The position numbers and the translations under genes are program-made. The notes beneath the pieces were generated by a model. The model made no database searches, had not been told where the DNA came from, and saw only the letters and a program-made list of their open reading frames with translations. A stretch of 64,000 bases of DNA from JAJXWB01 sp046349215 (GTDB lineage: Bacteria > Pseudomonadota > Alphaproteobacteria > Rhizobiales > Beijerinckiaceae). Location of the stretch: assembly GCA_046349215.1 (NCBI GenBank), contig JAXMCV010000005.1, positions 124,001-188,000 of the forward strand, in the 5' to 3' direction. How positions within the stretch are numbered: position 1 is the stretch's first letter; the number at the start of each line of letters is the position of its first letter. Shown here piece after piece: positions 52,590-61,156 of the stretch.

Positions 52590-53363
52590 ATGGATCTGCA
52601 GTTGAGGGACAGGGTGGTTTTTGTCGCTGGCGGCAGTCGCGGCATCGGGCGCGCCATCGTCGAACGCTGCCTCGCCGAGGGCGCGCGCGTCGCCCTGACG
52701 GCGCGCGGGGCGGAGGAACTGGCGAAGGCGCATGATGCGCTGGTCGCTGAATTCGGCGCCGACCGCGTCTGGTCGATGGCCGGCGACATGCGCGACAGCA
52801 AGGTCCTCGACGAGGCCGTCGAACGCATCGAGGCCGAGTTCGGCCCCATCTATTCCGCCGTGGCGAATGTCGGGCTTCACCCCTGTCCGCCCGGATTCGA
52901 GGTCGACGACGCGACATGGGAAGCGGGCCTGTCGCAGAATCTCGGCTCGGGTTTCCGCCTGGCGCGCGCGGTCCTGCGGCGCCTGACGGCGCGTAAGGAA
53001 GGCGCGCTGCTGTTCATCTCGTCGATCGCCGGCCTGGCGGCGCTCGGCACGCCGCTCACCTACGGGACGTCGAAGGCGGCGATCGACCATCTCGCCAAGG
53101 AACTCGCGAAAATGGTCGGCCCGTCCGGCGTGCGCGTGAACGCGCTCGCGCCGGGCAACATCATCTTCCCCGGCAATACGTGGGAGAAAAACGCCAACGG
53201 CCCGCGTGGAGACGCCTGGAAACGCTGGATCGACCGCGAAGTGCCGCTGAAACGTTTCGGCAGGCCCGACGAGATCGCCAGCATGGCGGCCTATCTCGTC
53301 TCGCCGCTCGCGAGCTTCGTCACCGGCGCGGTCGTGCCGGTGGATGGAGGGCAGACGCGGTAG
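52590..53363 (+). CDS. Short-chain dehydrogenase/reductase
   Basis: 257 residues. The Rossmann motif VAGGSRGIGRAIVE near the N-terminus, the catalytic Ser (LLFISSIAGLAA) and YxxxK (YGTSKAAIDHLAKEL) are present, as is the usual C-terminal end SPLASFVTGAVVPVDGG. It is an NAD(P)-dependent oxidoreductase; Arg residues after strand 2 (LTARG) favour NADP. Substrate unknown. It converges with the phosphotransferase gene. Confidence 0.92.
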   Translation: MDLQLRDRVVFVAGGSRGIGRAIVERCLAEGARVALTARGAEELAKAHDALVAEFGADRVWSMAGDMRDSKVLDEAVERIEAEFGPIYSAVANVGLHPCPPGFEVDDATWEAGLSQNLGSGFRLARAVLRRLTARKEGALLFISSIAGLAALGTPLTYGTSKAAIDHLAKELAKMVGPSGVRVNALAPGNIIFPGNTWEKNANGPRGDAWKRWIDREVPLKRFGRPDEIASMAAYLVSPLASFVTGAVVPVDGGQTR

Positions 53364-53366
53364 GCG

Positions 53367-54434
53367 TCAGGCCGAAATCTCGCGCGGACCGCGCTCGATG
53401 ATCGACCAGGCCTGTTCGGCCATGCCCTGCGTGCGGTTGTGCGTGTTGGTGACCGACGAGGCGTTGCCGTCGAGGACGCGCTTGTAGACGCCCTGGCCGA
53501 TCGAGGCCAGGCGGAACAAGGCGAAGCCGAGATAGAAGTTCCAGTCCCTGACGCGCGCGCGCCCGACGCGACGCAGGTAGGCGGCGACGAATTCCTCCTG
53601 TGTCGGAATGCCGAGCGCCTTCAGGTCGGCGCCCTTCAGCCAGCCCCAGGTTCCGGACTCGAATTCCCACAGGAGGCTGTTGTAGGCGACGTCGGCGAGC
53701 GGATGGCCGAGCGTGCACAATTCCCAGTCGAGCACGGCGACGAGGCGCGGTTCGGTCGGATGCACCATCGTGTTCTGCAGGCGATAGTCGCCGTGCGCGA
53801 TCGTCGTGAGATCGGCGTCTTCTGTCGGGATATGCGCCGGCAGATAGTCGATGAGACGCTCCATCGCCGGAATGTCCTCGGTCTGCGCGCCACGGTACTG
53901 CTTGATCCAGCGCCCGATCTGGCGTTCGAAATAATTGCCGGGCCTGCCGAAGTCAGACAGACCAAGCGCGGCGTAGTCGACCTTGTGCAATTTCGCGAGC
54001 GTGCCGACGAGATCGTCATAGACCGCCGTGCGCTGCGCCGGCGTGAAGCCCGCGAGCTGCGCGTCCTCGAACACGCGGCCCTCGACATAGTCCATCACAT
54101 AGAAGGTCACGCCGATGACTCCCGTGTCCATGCAGAGCGCGCGCACGTTCGGCACGGGGACGTCGGTGACGCTGAGCGCCTTCATGATGCGGTACTCGCG
54201 ATCGACCTGATGCGCGCTCGGCAAGAGCTTGCCCGGCGGCTGCTTGCGCAGCACGAATTTCTTCTCGTGGCCGGCGTGGCGCGTCGTCAGCACGAAGGTC
54301 GGGTTGGACGCGCCGCCGCTGATCTGGACGATGCGGACGAGTTCGCCGAAATCATCGATCTCGCCTCGGCACCATTCCGCGAATCCCGCGTAGTCGAATG
54401 CGTGCTGGGGTCTCACGTCTGCGGCGAGCGTCAT
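53367..54434 (-). CDS. Phosphotransferase-family protein (APH fold, ACAD10-like)
   Basis: 355 residues from ATG 54434 with GAGGAA before it. Kinase-fold motifs are VQISGGASNPTFVLTT, KKFVLRKQPPGKLLPSAHQV, the catalytic loop TIAHGDYRLQNTMVHP and the metal-binding AVLDWELCTLGHPLADVAYN. Such proteins phosphorylate small hydroxylated substrates; the bacterial ACAD10/11-like branch is linked to 4-hydroxy-acid or fatty-acid catabolism. Substrate unknown. Confidence 0.9.
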   Translation of the reverse strand: MTLAADVRPQHAFDYAGFAEWCRGEIDDFGELVRIVQISGGASNPTFVLTTRHAGHEKKFVLRKQPPGKLLPSAHQVDREYRIMKALSVTDVPVPNVRALCMDTGVIGVTFYVMDYVEGRVFEDAQLAGFTPAQRTAVYDDLVGTLAKLHKVDYAALGLSDFGRPGNYFERQIGRWIKQYRGAQTEDIPAMERLIDYLPAHIPTEDADLTTIAHGDYRLQNTMVHPTEPRLVAVLDWELCTLGHPLADVAYNSLLWEFESGTWGWLKGADLKALGIPTQEEFVAAYLRRVGRARVRDWNFYLGFALFRLASIGQGVYKRVLDGNASSVTNTHNRTQGMAEQAWSIIERGPREISA

Positions 54435-54572
54435 CGTTTCCTCGGAACCATTGCTGTTGCTTGTGCGCAGATTAGGCGGCGCGCGCGCGCATACAATCGA
54501 AAAGGCGCAGCGGGCGCCCGCCCTGCGCGCGCCGCAGACTTGCAGGCCGCGCAACTGGACGCTCGCGCGCAA

Positions 54573-54598
54573 CAAAAAAGCCGCCCCGAAGGGCGGCC
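54573..54598 (-). terminator. Rho-independent terminator of rplM-rpsI
   Basis: On the minus strand GCCGCCC, loop with TTCG, GGGCGGC (54580-54597) is followed by six T. It lies 24 bp after the rpsI stop. Confidence 0.88.
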
Positions 54599-54621
54599 TG
54601 ATTGCGTGCTGCGAAACGCGA

Positions 54622-55095
54622 TCAGCGCTTCGAGAACTGGAAGGAGCGACGGGCCTTGCGGCGGCCGTACTTCTTGCGCTCGACGACGCGCGAGTCGCGG
54701 GTCAGGAAGCCTTCGCGCTTCAGCGCGGTGCGAAGCTCCGGCTCGAAATTGGTCAGCGCCTTGGCGAGGCCATGGCGCACGGCGCCGGCCTGGCCGGACA
54801 GGCCGCCGCCGGCGACCGAGACCATGATGTCGTACTGGCCGACGCGGTTGGCGATCACCAGCGGCTGCTGGAGGATCATGCGCAGCACCGGGCGGGCGAA
54901 ATAGACGTCCAGTTCGCGGCCGTTGACCGTGGTCTTGCCGGAGCCCGGCTTGATCCACACGCGGGCGACGGCGTCCTTGCGCTTGCCGGTGGCGTAGGCG
55001 CGGCCGTACTTGTCGACCTTCTTCTCATAGACCGGCGCTTCGGGCGAAGCAGCGGCGGGCTTGAGATCGGAGAGAGAGGAAAGCGTCTCGGCCAT
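54622..55095 (-). CDS. rpsI: Ribosomal protein S9
   Basis: 157 residues. Conserved elements are YATGKRKDAVARVWIKPGSG, YDIMVSVAGGGLSGQAGAVR, HGLAKAL and the basic C-terminus KYGRRKARRSFQFSKR, whose terminal Arg contacts P-site tRNA. The N-terminal 25-residue extension is typical of alphaproteobacteria. It starts 2 bp after rplM and ends in a strong terminator. Confidence 0.98.
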   Translation of the reverse strand: MAETLSSLSDLKPAAASPEAPVYEKKVDKYGRAYATGKRKDAVARVWIKPGSGKTTVNGRELDVYFARPVLRMILQQPLVIANRVGQYDIMVSVAGGGLSGQAGAVRHGLAKALTNFEPELRTALKREGFLTRDSRVVERKKYGRRKARRSFQFSKR

Positions 55096-55097
55096 TA

Positions 55098-55568
55098 TCA
55101 GGCGCTCCGGGCGTTCTTGGAATTCATGGCGGCGATGTCCACCACGACAGGGTTCTGGGCGGCGTGCGGATGCTCGGCGCCCTTGTAGACGCGCAGGTTG
55201 CCGAGCTGCTTGCGGCCGAGCGGACCGCGCGGAAGCATGCGCTCCACGGCCTTCTCGAGAATGCGCTCGGGGAAGCGGCCTTCCAGGATGAACTTGGCCG
55301 AACGCTCCTTGATGCCGCCGGGATAGCCGGTGTGATGGTAATAGACCTTCTGGTCGCGCTTGCGGCCGGTCAGCACCACCTTGTCGGCGTTGATGACGAT
55401 GACGTTGTCGCCGTCGTCCATGTGGGGGGTGAAGGTCGCCTTGTGCTTGCCGCGCAGGCGCATGGCGATCAGCGAGGCGAGACGGCCGACGACGAGCCCC
55501 TTGGCGTCGATCAGCAGCCACTTCTTCTGGATGTCGGCGGGCTTTGCCGAATAGGTATTGCCGTACAT
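55098..55568 (-). CDS. rplM: Ribosomal protein L13
   Basis: 156 residues. Signatures are KKWLLIDAKGLVVGRLAS, DNVIVINADKVVLTGRK, YYHHTGYPGGIKERSAKFIL and VERMLPRGPLGRKQLGNLRV. An early-assembling 50S protein, co-transcribed with rpsI as in most bacteria. Confidence 0.98.
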   Translation of the reverse strand: MYGNTYSAKPADIQKKWLLIDAKGLVVGRLASLIAMRLRGKHKATFTPHMDDGDNVIVINADKVVLTGRKRDQKVYYHHTGYPGGIKERSAKFILEGRFPERILEKAVERMLPRGPLGRKQLGNLRVYKGAEHPHAAQNPVVVDIAAMNSKNARSA

Positions 55569-55820
55569 GGGTTCAGGTTCCCCTGGGCCGCGAAACGAAA
55601 ACGACCGACGCTGACGCGCCGGTTCGGATGGCGGGCTTATACGGGGGCGCTGCGATTGCGTCAACGCAGATCGCCGCGAAACCAAGGATTTTTCTGGCCT
55701 TTGCTTCGGCGGTATTTAGTTACCGCATTGACCTGCCCGAAACATTCCGCCGTCCCGGCCCATTCCGGCCGTCTTGCCCTGCTTTTCAGGCGGACGTGGG
55801 GCCAGCGTTCGGGAGTGCTT

Positions 55821-56336
55821 ATGCGTAAATATCTCCCCATCCTCGGTTTCTGCCTGCTCGCGGCTCCGGCCGTCGCGCAGGAGGCCGCCGCTCCCTCGTC
55901 CGCCCCTGCAGCGGCCTGTTCCTTCCCCTGCTTCTCGACTCCAAAGCCGGAGGCGGCCTCCACGCCGGAAGCCGCGGCGCCTGCGGACCAGCCCGCGGTC
56001 AGGAAACGGCATGCGCGCCGCCACGGGATCGTCGCGCGCGACCCGCGCTCCCGGAGGGTGGCCGCCTTGCGCCCGCGCGAGACGGTGACCGAGGAGGTCA
56101 TCGCGGAATACACGCTCCCGCGTCCGAAGAAGGTGCGGACGATCAGGATCGAACGGCCGGGCAGCATGCCTGTCGAGGACAAGGCCGAACCCGCGCAGGA
56201 AGCGTCACGGGAGGCGCCGGCCGAAGCGGCGCAGCCCGCGACGACCCCCGCCGATCCCGCGCCTGCGCCCGTCCCGGCCGCCGCCGCGCCTCCGCCGAGC
56301 CCGTTCGGCGGGCTGAGCCGGCTCGGGCTGCAATAA
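55821..56336 (+). CDS. Secreted Ala/Pro-rich hypothetical protein
   Basis: 171 residues. A signal peptide (LPILGFCLLAAPAVAQE) is followed by low-complexity Ala/Pro-rich ends around a basic centre (AVRKRHARRHGIVARDPRSR). Two close cysteines (CSFPCF) follow the signal. No domain recognised. It converges with the thioesterase gene 1 bp away. Codon usage looks native. Confidence 0.6.
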   Translation: MRKYLPILGFCLLAAPAVAQEAAAPSSAPAAACSFPCFSTPKPEAASTPEAAAPADQPAVRKRHARRHGIVARDPRSRRVAALRPRETVTEEVIAEYTLPRPKKVRTIRIERPGSMPVEDKAEPAQEASREAPAEAAQPATTPADPAPAPVPAAAAPPPSPFGGLSRLGLQ

Positions 56337-56337
56337 T

Positions 56338-56769
56338 TCAGCGCGGCGGGATCGAATAGGTCCCGGTCGCGTGCGCGACGATCGTCTCGCTGTCGGCGGA
56401 GCGCAGGTAGACTTCGCCGACCGCGAGCTTCTTGCCGAGTTTCAGCAGTCGGCATTCGCCAAGCAGGTCGACGGGATGCGGCTTGCTGAAGAAATTGATC
56501 GACAGATTGGTCGTGACGGCCAGCGGAACCCAGCCGATCGAGGCGAGCACGGCAATGTAGAGCGCGCAATCGGCGAGCCCGAACATGGCCGGGCCGGAGA
56601 TCGTGCCGCCGGGTCGCAGGTGGCGGTCGTGATAGGGCAGACGGACGCGCGAGATCATCGGCTCGGCGCGTTCGACGATGAAGGCCTCGCCGCCCTCGAA
56701 CGATTGCGGGAAAGACTCCTTCAGCAGCGCCTGGAGTTCGGCGGGACCGGGCAACGCGGGCTTTTGCAT
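56338..56769 (-). CDS. PaaI-like hotdog thioesterase
   Basis: 143 residues with a single hotdog domain: RVRLPYHDRHLRPGGTISGP, then the long helix PAMFGLADCALYIAVLASIG and TTNLSINFFSKP. It likely hydrolyses acyl-CoA thioesters; the substrate is unknown. The active-site Asp in the helix (LADCALY) is present. Confidence 0.88.
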   Translation of the reverse strand: MQKPALPGPAELQALLKESFPQSFEGGEAFIVERAEPMISRVRLPYHDRHLRPGGTISGPAMFGLADCALYIAVLASIGWVPLAVTTNLSINFFSKPHPVDLLGECRLLKLGKKLAVGEVYLRSADSETIVAHATGTYSIPPR

Positions 56770-56845
56770 GGTGCTTTCAAGTCTCGGGTCGGAGTGAATT
56801 GCGGAGTCGTCGGAAGAGGATATGCGGACTTCCTCAGGCGATGAT

Positions 56846-57610
56846 TCAGAGCCGCAAGCGGAACATCGAATAGCCCTTGGCGACGTAATAGCGCTCGATC
56901 TGCGCGACGTCCGTCAGTTTGACGCTGGCGTTGCCGATCGCTGTCTGGAAGGGCTGGAAGAAGAACAGCGCGAGCAGGAGGAAGCCGGTTCCCTGCGCGA
57001 TGCGGTCGCCCTGCGCCTGCATGTCGTAGGGCAGATGCGGACGTATGATTCCGAACCCGTCGAAGCCGGGGATCGGCAGAAGGTTGAGCACGATGGCGGT
57101 CGCCTGAAGGTAGGCGAGAAATCCGATACCCGCCCAGAAGGCGTCTGCGCCGCCGCGCTGCGGCAGGCCGAAAGCGAAGGGCGCCGCGAGCACGCCGAGA
57201 AAAAGCAGGTTGGCGAGCGGCCCGGCGGCCGAGACGGCGCTGTCCCACCAGCGCGTGCGCAAAGCGGCGTGGTTGATGTAGACGGCCGCGCCCGGCAGGC
57301 CGATGCCGCCGATCAGCAGGTAGAGGATCGGCAGGCCGAAGGTGAGGCCGGGACTGGCGTAGGACATCGGATCGAGGCTCAGATAGCCGCGCACCGCCAC
57401 CGTCCGGTCGCCGCCGCGAAAAGCCGTCAGCGCGTGCGCCGCCTCGTGCAGGCAGAGCGAGATCGTCCAGCCGGCGACCACGAACATGAGGACGAGAATC
57501 GAGGAATTGCTCGCCCCCGTGTAGAGGATCGCGCCGAGCGACCCGAAAGCGACGAGGATCAGCAGGAAGACCGGCGACAGACCGTTTCGTTTCGAGGCGC
57601 CGCCGAACAT
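56846..57610 (-). CDS. Site-2 protease family metallopeptidase (M50)
   Basis: 254 residues with about six membrane segments. The zinc motif HExxH appears as LHEAAHALTAFRGGD near residue 55. The third-ligand region is NLLPIPGFDGFGII near 180, where the usual PxxPLDGG is varied to PIPGFDGF. This is the short M50B-like group that cleaves within membranes; substrates are unknown. It lies beside the SemiSWEET gene on the same strand. Confidence 0.9.
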   Translation of the reverse strand: MFGGASKRNGLSPVFLLILVAFGSLGAILYTGASNSSILVLMFVVAGWTISLCLHEAAHALTAFRGGDRTVAVRGYLSLDPMSYASPGLTFGLPILYLLIGGIGLPGAAVYINHAALRTRWWDSAVSAAGPLANLLFLGVLAAPFAFGLPQRGGADAFWAGIGFLAYLQATAIVLNLLPIPGFDGFGIIRPHLPYDMQAQGDRIAQGTGFLLLALFFFQPFQTAIGNASVKLTDVAQIERYYVAKGYSMFRLRL

Positions 57611-57641
57611 CGCTCACTCCGTTGAGGCCGGCAGAAATGCC

Positions 57642-57902
57642 CTAACCGAACCTGAGCTTCAACACGAGAATAGCGAGGACCAGCGCCAGCGTGATCGCGT
57701 TGGCGAGGATGATCGGCAGTGCGCCGAGCGCAATGCCATAGACGAGCCACAGGATGATGCCGCAGGCGAAAGCAGCCTGCGTCACGAGCGACACCGCCCG
57801 GGCGTCGCGCGTCCGGATGATGCGGATCGCCTGAGGCGCCCAGCAGAGCGTCGTGAAACAGGCGGCGAGCATGCCGATGGAATCGATGGCGACAGGCGAC
57901 AT
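57642..57902 (-). CDS. SemiSWEET sugar transporter
   Basis: 86 residues with three membrane segments and the PQ motif (TLCWAPQAIRIIRTRDARAV). The length matches bacterial SemiSWEETs, which form dimers and passively transport sugars. The Trp-Asn region after the second helix (ILWLVYGIALGALPIILANA) is typical. It precedes the site-2 protease on the minus strand, 31 bp away. Confidence 0.9.
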   Translation of the reverse strand: MSPVAIDSIGMLAACFTTLCWAPQAIRIIRTRDARAVSLVTQAAFACGIILWLVYGIALGALPIILANAITLALVLAILVLKLRFG

Positions 57903-58069
57903 GAGGGTTCCCTGGCCTCTCCGCGCGACGCGATCAAGACCGTGGCCGCCCGAGGGAAGGCGTATGTCGCCGATAGCATGCACACATACCCAAGCTTGCG
58001 ACGCCCCTGTGTTAGCCGATAGGCTTCGACCGGCCCCCACTGGAAAACTTTCGAAGGAAAGGCATCTCC

Positions 58070-58465
58070 ATGGTCAAGATTCTGGCGGGGTTCGCAATTT
58101 TCGTCTCTGCTTCCCTTCTCCCGGCGATCGCGGCCCCCGCGCGCGCCGAATCGTTCGACGGTCGCTGGTGGGTCAGCATCGTCAAGACCGAGGGCGCATG
58201 CGACGTCGTGTCGGTCGCCGAGCCGGTCCGCGTCGCCGGCGGCCGCGTGCTCAACGACGAACTCGATACACACGGCGCGCATGTGAACGGCAATGTCGCC
58301 CCCGACGGCGCGATCAAGGTGCGCGTGACCAGGGTCGCCAATGGCGAGGCGCTGTCAGCCGACGCGGTCGGGCGCCTTGAAGGAAAGAGAGCAGGCGGCT
58401 CATGGACATCCGTCAAGCCGGCCTGCAAGGGGACGTGGAGCGCGAAAAGGGACGGCGAGGGCTGA
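58070..58465 (+). CDS. Secreted hypothetical protein
   Basis: 131 residues. The signal peptide (ILAGFAIFVSASLLPAIAAP) is followed by SFDGRWWVSIVKTEGACDVV, and a second cysteine lies near the end (VKPACKGTWSAKRDG); a disulfide is likely. It resembles small periplasmic proteins common in Hyphomicrobiales with a beta-strand core. Function unknown. A GAAGGAAAGG run precedes the ATG. Confidence 0.7.
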   Translation: MVKILAGFAIFVSASLLPAIAAPARAESFDGRWWVSIVKTEGACDVVSVAEPVRVAGGRVLNDELDTHGAHVNGNVAPDGAIKVRVTRVANGEALSADAVGRLEGKRAGGSWTSVKPACKGTWSAKRDGEG

Positions 58466-58546
58466 GCGACGTTCTGCCCGCGCCGCGGCGCGTCCGGAGA
58501 TTCGTCCGCCTTGCCTGCGCCCGAAATTCCGGGAATATCGCGGCCC

Positions 58547-59371
58547 ATGAAAGCTTCGCACGCCCGCGCCGCCGCGCCGCCGGTTCCCCTCCGCATCGAG
58601 AAGGCGACCAACGGCGTCTGCACCCTCACGCTGTCGCGCCCGCAGGCGCGCAACGCCCTGTCGCTCGGCATGCTCGACGCGCTGACGTCGGCTTTCGCCG
58701 GCATAGCGGCTGACACGTCGGCACGCGCGGTCGTGCTGGCCGCCGAAGGTCCGGTTTTCTCGTCCGGCCACGACCTCAAGGAGATCACCGCGGCGCGGCA
58801 GAACGCCGACCGCGGCCAGGCCTTCTTCGAGGAGACGCTGTCGCGCTGCGCGACGCTGATGCAGGCCATCGTCGCCCTGCCCCAGCCGGTGATCGCGGCG
58901 GTCGAGGGCGTCGCCACAGCCGCCGGCTGCCAGCTGGTGGCGACCTGCGATCTCGCCATCGCCGGCGCCGAGGCGCGCTTCTGCACGCCCGGCGTCAGCA
59001 TCGGCCTGTTCTGCTCGACGCCGATGGTGGCGCTGACCCGCAACCTGTCGCGCAAGCACGCGATGGAAATGCTGCTGACCGGCGACATGGTGGACGCCGA
59101 CGACGCGGCGCGCTTCGGCCTCGTCAATCGCACCGTTCCGGCGGGCGAGGCGCTCGGCGCGGCGCAGGAGCTGGCCGGCCGCATCGCGGCGCGGTCGGCG
59201 CTGACCGTGAAGATTGGCAAGCGCGCCTTCTACGACCAGGCCGAGATGAGCCTCGCCGACGCCTACGTTCATTGCAGCCGCGTGATGATCGAGAACCTGC
59301 TGGCGCGCGACAGCGCCGAGGGCATCTCCGCCTTCATCGAGAAGCGTCCGCCGGAATGGCAGGATCGGTGA
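58547..59371 (+). CDS. Enoyl-CoA hydratase/isomerase family protein
   Basis: 274 residues from ATG 58547 (a TTG at 58511 is in frame). Crotonase motifs are LSRPQARNALSLGMLDALTS, FSSGHDLKEITAARQ for the oxyanion hole, and VEGVATAAGCQLVATCDLAI. The C-terminal half (LLTGDMVDADDAARFGLVNR) is typical of the ECHDC3-like group. It acts on enoyl-CoA or a related thioester; the substrate is not certain. Overlaps the next gene (TGATG). Confidence 0.92.
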   Translation: MKASHARAAAPPVPLRIEKATNGVCTLTLSRPQARNALSLGMLDALTSAFAGIAADTSARAVVLAAEGPVFSSGHDLKEITAARQNADRGQAFFEETLSRCATLMQAIVALPQPVIAAVEGVATAAGCQLVATCDLAIAGAEARFCTPGVSIGLFCSTPMVALTRNLSRKHAMEMLLTGDMVDADDAARFGLVNRTVPAGEALGAAQELAGRIAARSALTVKIGKRAFYDQAEMSLADAYVHCSRVMIENLLARDSAEGISAFIEKRPPEWQDR

Positions 59372-60171
59372 TGCCGAAATTCCTGCTGGCGGCGCTCGCG
59401 GCGTTCGCCCTGCTTTCGCCTGCTCTCGCCCAGACCGCCGGCAAGCCCTATCCGCCCGTCGCGGCGAGCTACGATCGGGCGGCGGAAGACGACGCCGACC
59501 TCGCGCAACTCATGAAGATCCTGCGCAACGCCGCGCAGGCGAAGGATACGACCTCCTTCGAGGCGACGATCTCGCCGGGTTTCGTGGCGCTCGACTGTTC
59601 GGCGAGCCCGCTGAAACCGTGCGGCCCTGGCAAGGCCAGGGCCGTCGGCGGCGAAGCGACGAGGAAGCAGAAGCCGTTCGAGCGGATGCGGCTCGCCTTC
59701 TGCTGCGAGGGCAAGCCGGCCCCGGACATGCCCGACGAGGCGAAGAACGACACGGCCTTCGCCATCCTCGGCGCGACGCTCGGCGCCAACAGCATCGGCG
59801 CAAATCCCGACGCGAAGGGCCAGGTCTGCGCGCCGGCCCTGCCCGCCTTCGACCGCGCCAGGGCGGCGAAAGCCGCCAGGGCCGCCGGCGTCGAACCGGA
59901 AAACCTCCGGGTCGCACACGCCGACATCCAGCTCTACGCCAGGCCGGCGCGCGGCGCCGCTCCCTCCGCGAAACTCGCGCCGGGCGATCTCGCGCCTGTC
60001 GTCACCGATCTCACGACCGATACGCCGGCCGGCTGGACGGCGATCGGCCTGCCGGATGGATCGATCGGCTTCACCAACGCACTGGGGCTGGAGGAACTGA
60101 CGCCGGCCGCCATCTGCTTCGCCAGGGAAAAGGGCGTCTGGCGGATCGTCTCGACGATCCAGCGGAACTGA
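59371..60171 (+). CDS. Secreted protein with SH3-like domain
   Basis: 266 residues. A signal peptide (FLLAALAAFALLSPALAQ) is followed by a helical, Cys-containing middle (LDCSASPLKPCGPG; FCCEGKP) and a C-terminal SH3-like module (LAPGDLAPVVTDLTTDTPAG, WTAIGLPDGSIGFTNALG). It is probably periplasmic and may bind cell wall. Start coupled to the enoyl-CoA hydratase stop; the CoA-binding gene starts 1 bp after it. Confidence 0.75.
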   Translation: MPKFLLAALAAFALLSPALAQTAGKPYPPVAASYDRAAEDDADLAQLMKILRNAAQAKDTTSFEATISPGFVALDCSASPLKPCGPGKARAVGGEATRKQKPFERMRLAFCCEGKPAPDMPDEAKNDTAFAILGATLGANSIGANPDAKGQVCAPALPAFDRARAAKAARAAGVEPENLRVAHADIQLYARPARGAAPSAKLAPGDLAPVVTDLTTDTPAGWTAIGLPDGSIGFTNALGLEELTPAAICFAREKGVWRIVSTIQRN

Positions 60172-60172
60172 G

Positions 60173-60697
60173 ATGAACCACGACAGCTATCCCGACGCCT
60201 ACATCCGGGCGATCCTGACGAAGACGAAGACCGTCGCGCTGGTCGGAGCCTCGAACAATCAGGCCCGCACGTCGTGGATCGTCCTGAAATACCTGCTCGG
60301 GCGCGGCTTCGAGGTATTCCCTGTCAATCCGGGCCTCGTCGGCCAGGAAATCCTCGGGCGCAAGGTTCATGCGAAGCTGTCCGACGTTCCGCAGCCCTTC
60401 GACATGGTCGACATCTTCCGCAATTCCGAAGCCGCCGGCGCCGTGGTCGACGAGGCGCTGGCGCTCGCCGCCCCGCCGAAGACGATCTGGATGCAGCTGT
60501 CGGTCCGCAACGACGCGGCGGCCGCCCGCGCCGAGGCGAAAGGCGTTCAGGTCGTGATGAACCGCTGCCCGAAGATCGAATGGGGCCGGCTGTCCGGCGA
60601 GATCGGCTGGGGCGGCGTCAATTCGCGGGTGCTGTCGTCGAAGAAGCCGGCGATGATGTCCGGCTTCCAGAAACTGTCGGTCGAAAAGGACGGTTGA
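60173..60697 (+). CDS. CoA-binding domain protein (YccU-like)
   Basis: 174 residues. The Rossmann-like CoA-binding domain has VALVGASNNQARTSWIVLKY, FEVFPVNPGLVGQEILGRKV, VDIFRNSEAAGAVVDEALAL, WMQLSVRNDAA and the Cys in VMNRCPKIEWGRLSG. The family is widespread, and the role is unclear beyond CoA binding. It may work with the CoA-thioester enzyme two genes upstream. Confidence 0.9.
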   Translation: MNHDSYPDAYIRAILTKTKTVALVGASNNQARTSWIVLKYLLGRGFEVFPVNPGLVGQEILGRKVHAKLSDVPQPFDMVDIFRNSEAAGAVVDEALALAAPPKTIWMQLSVRNDAAAARAEAKGVQVVMNRCPKIEWGRLSGEIGWGGVNSRVLSSKKPAMMSGFQKLSVEKDG

Positions 60698-60733
60698 ACC
60701 GCCCGCGCCGGCGCCTGCCGGGCGGTCCTGTCG

Positions 60734-60985
60734 TCAGAACTTGCGGCTTCTGGTCAGCCGCAAGCCGCTGCCGCCGGACTTGTCGGCCGGACCGATCTGC
60801 GGGCGACGGAATTTCGTGTGATTTTGCAGCGCCTTGTTCGGCTTCGCGCGGGGGGCGCGGCTGGACCTCGCGACCTCGGCCTGCGCTGCGGGGCGTCCCT
60901 GGGCCCAGGCGGTTTCGAGAGCCGGCGTCGCGCCGAACATTGCGAGACCGACGAACAGGACGACGCGGCGAAGATTGGTGGCCAA
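60734..60985 (-). CDS. Small secreted basic hypothetical protein
   Basis: 83 residues. A signal peptide (VVLFVGLAMFGATPALETAW) is followed by a highly basic tail (SSRAPRAKPNKALQNHTKFR). No family recognised. Confidence 0.5.
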   Translation of the reverse strand: MATNLRRVVLFVGLAMFGATPALETAWAQGRPAAQAEVARSSRAPRAKPNKALQNHTKFRRPQIGPADKSGGSGLRLTRSRKF

Positions 60986-61156
60986 GCGGGATTACTCCGG
61001 TTTCGCCTCAACTTAGTTCGTCCGGGACGGATCGCGCAATGTCATGCCAAGGCAGCCCGCTCCCGCCTTTCTGCTGCCGGTTTGCCTGCCTTTATGCCTG
61101 TCGATAGCACGGCCAAGCCCCCGGTCGCGCCATGTGACAATTAGGCCACAATCAAC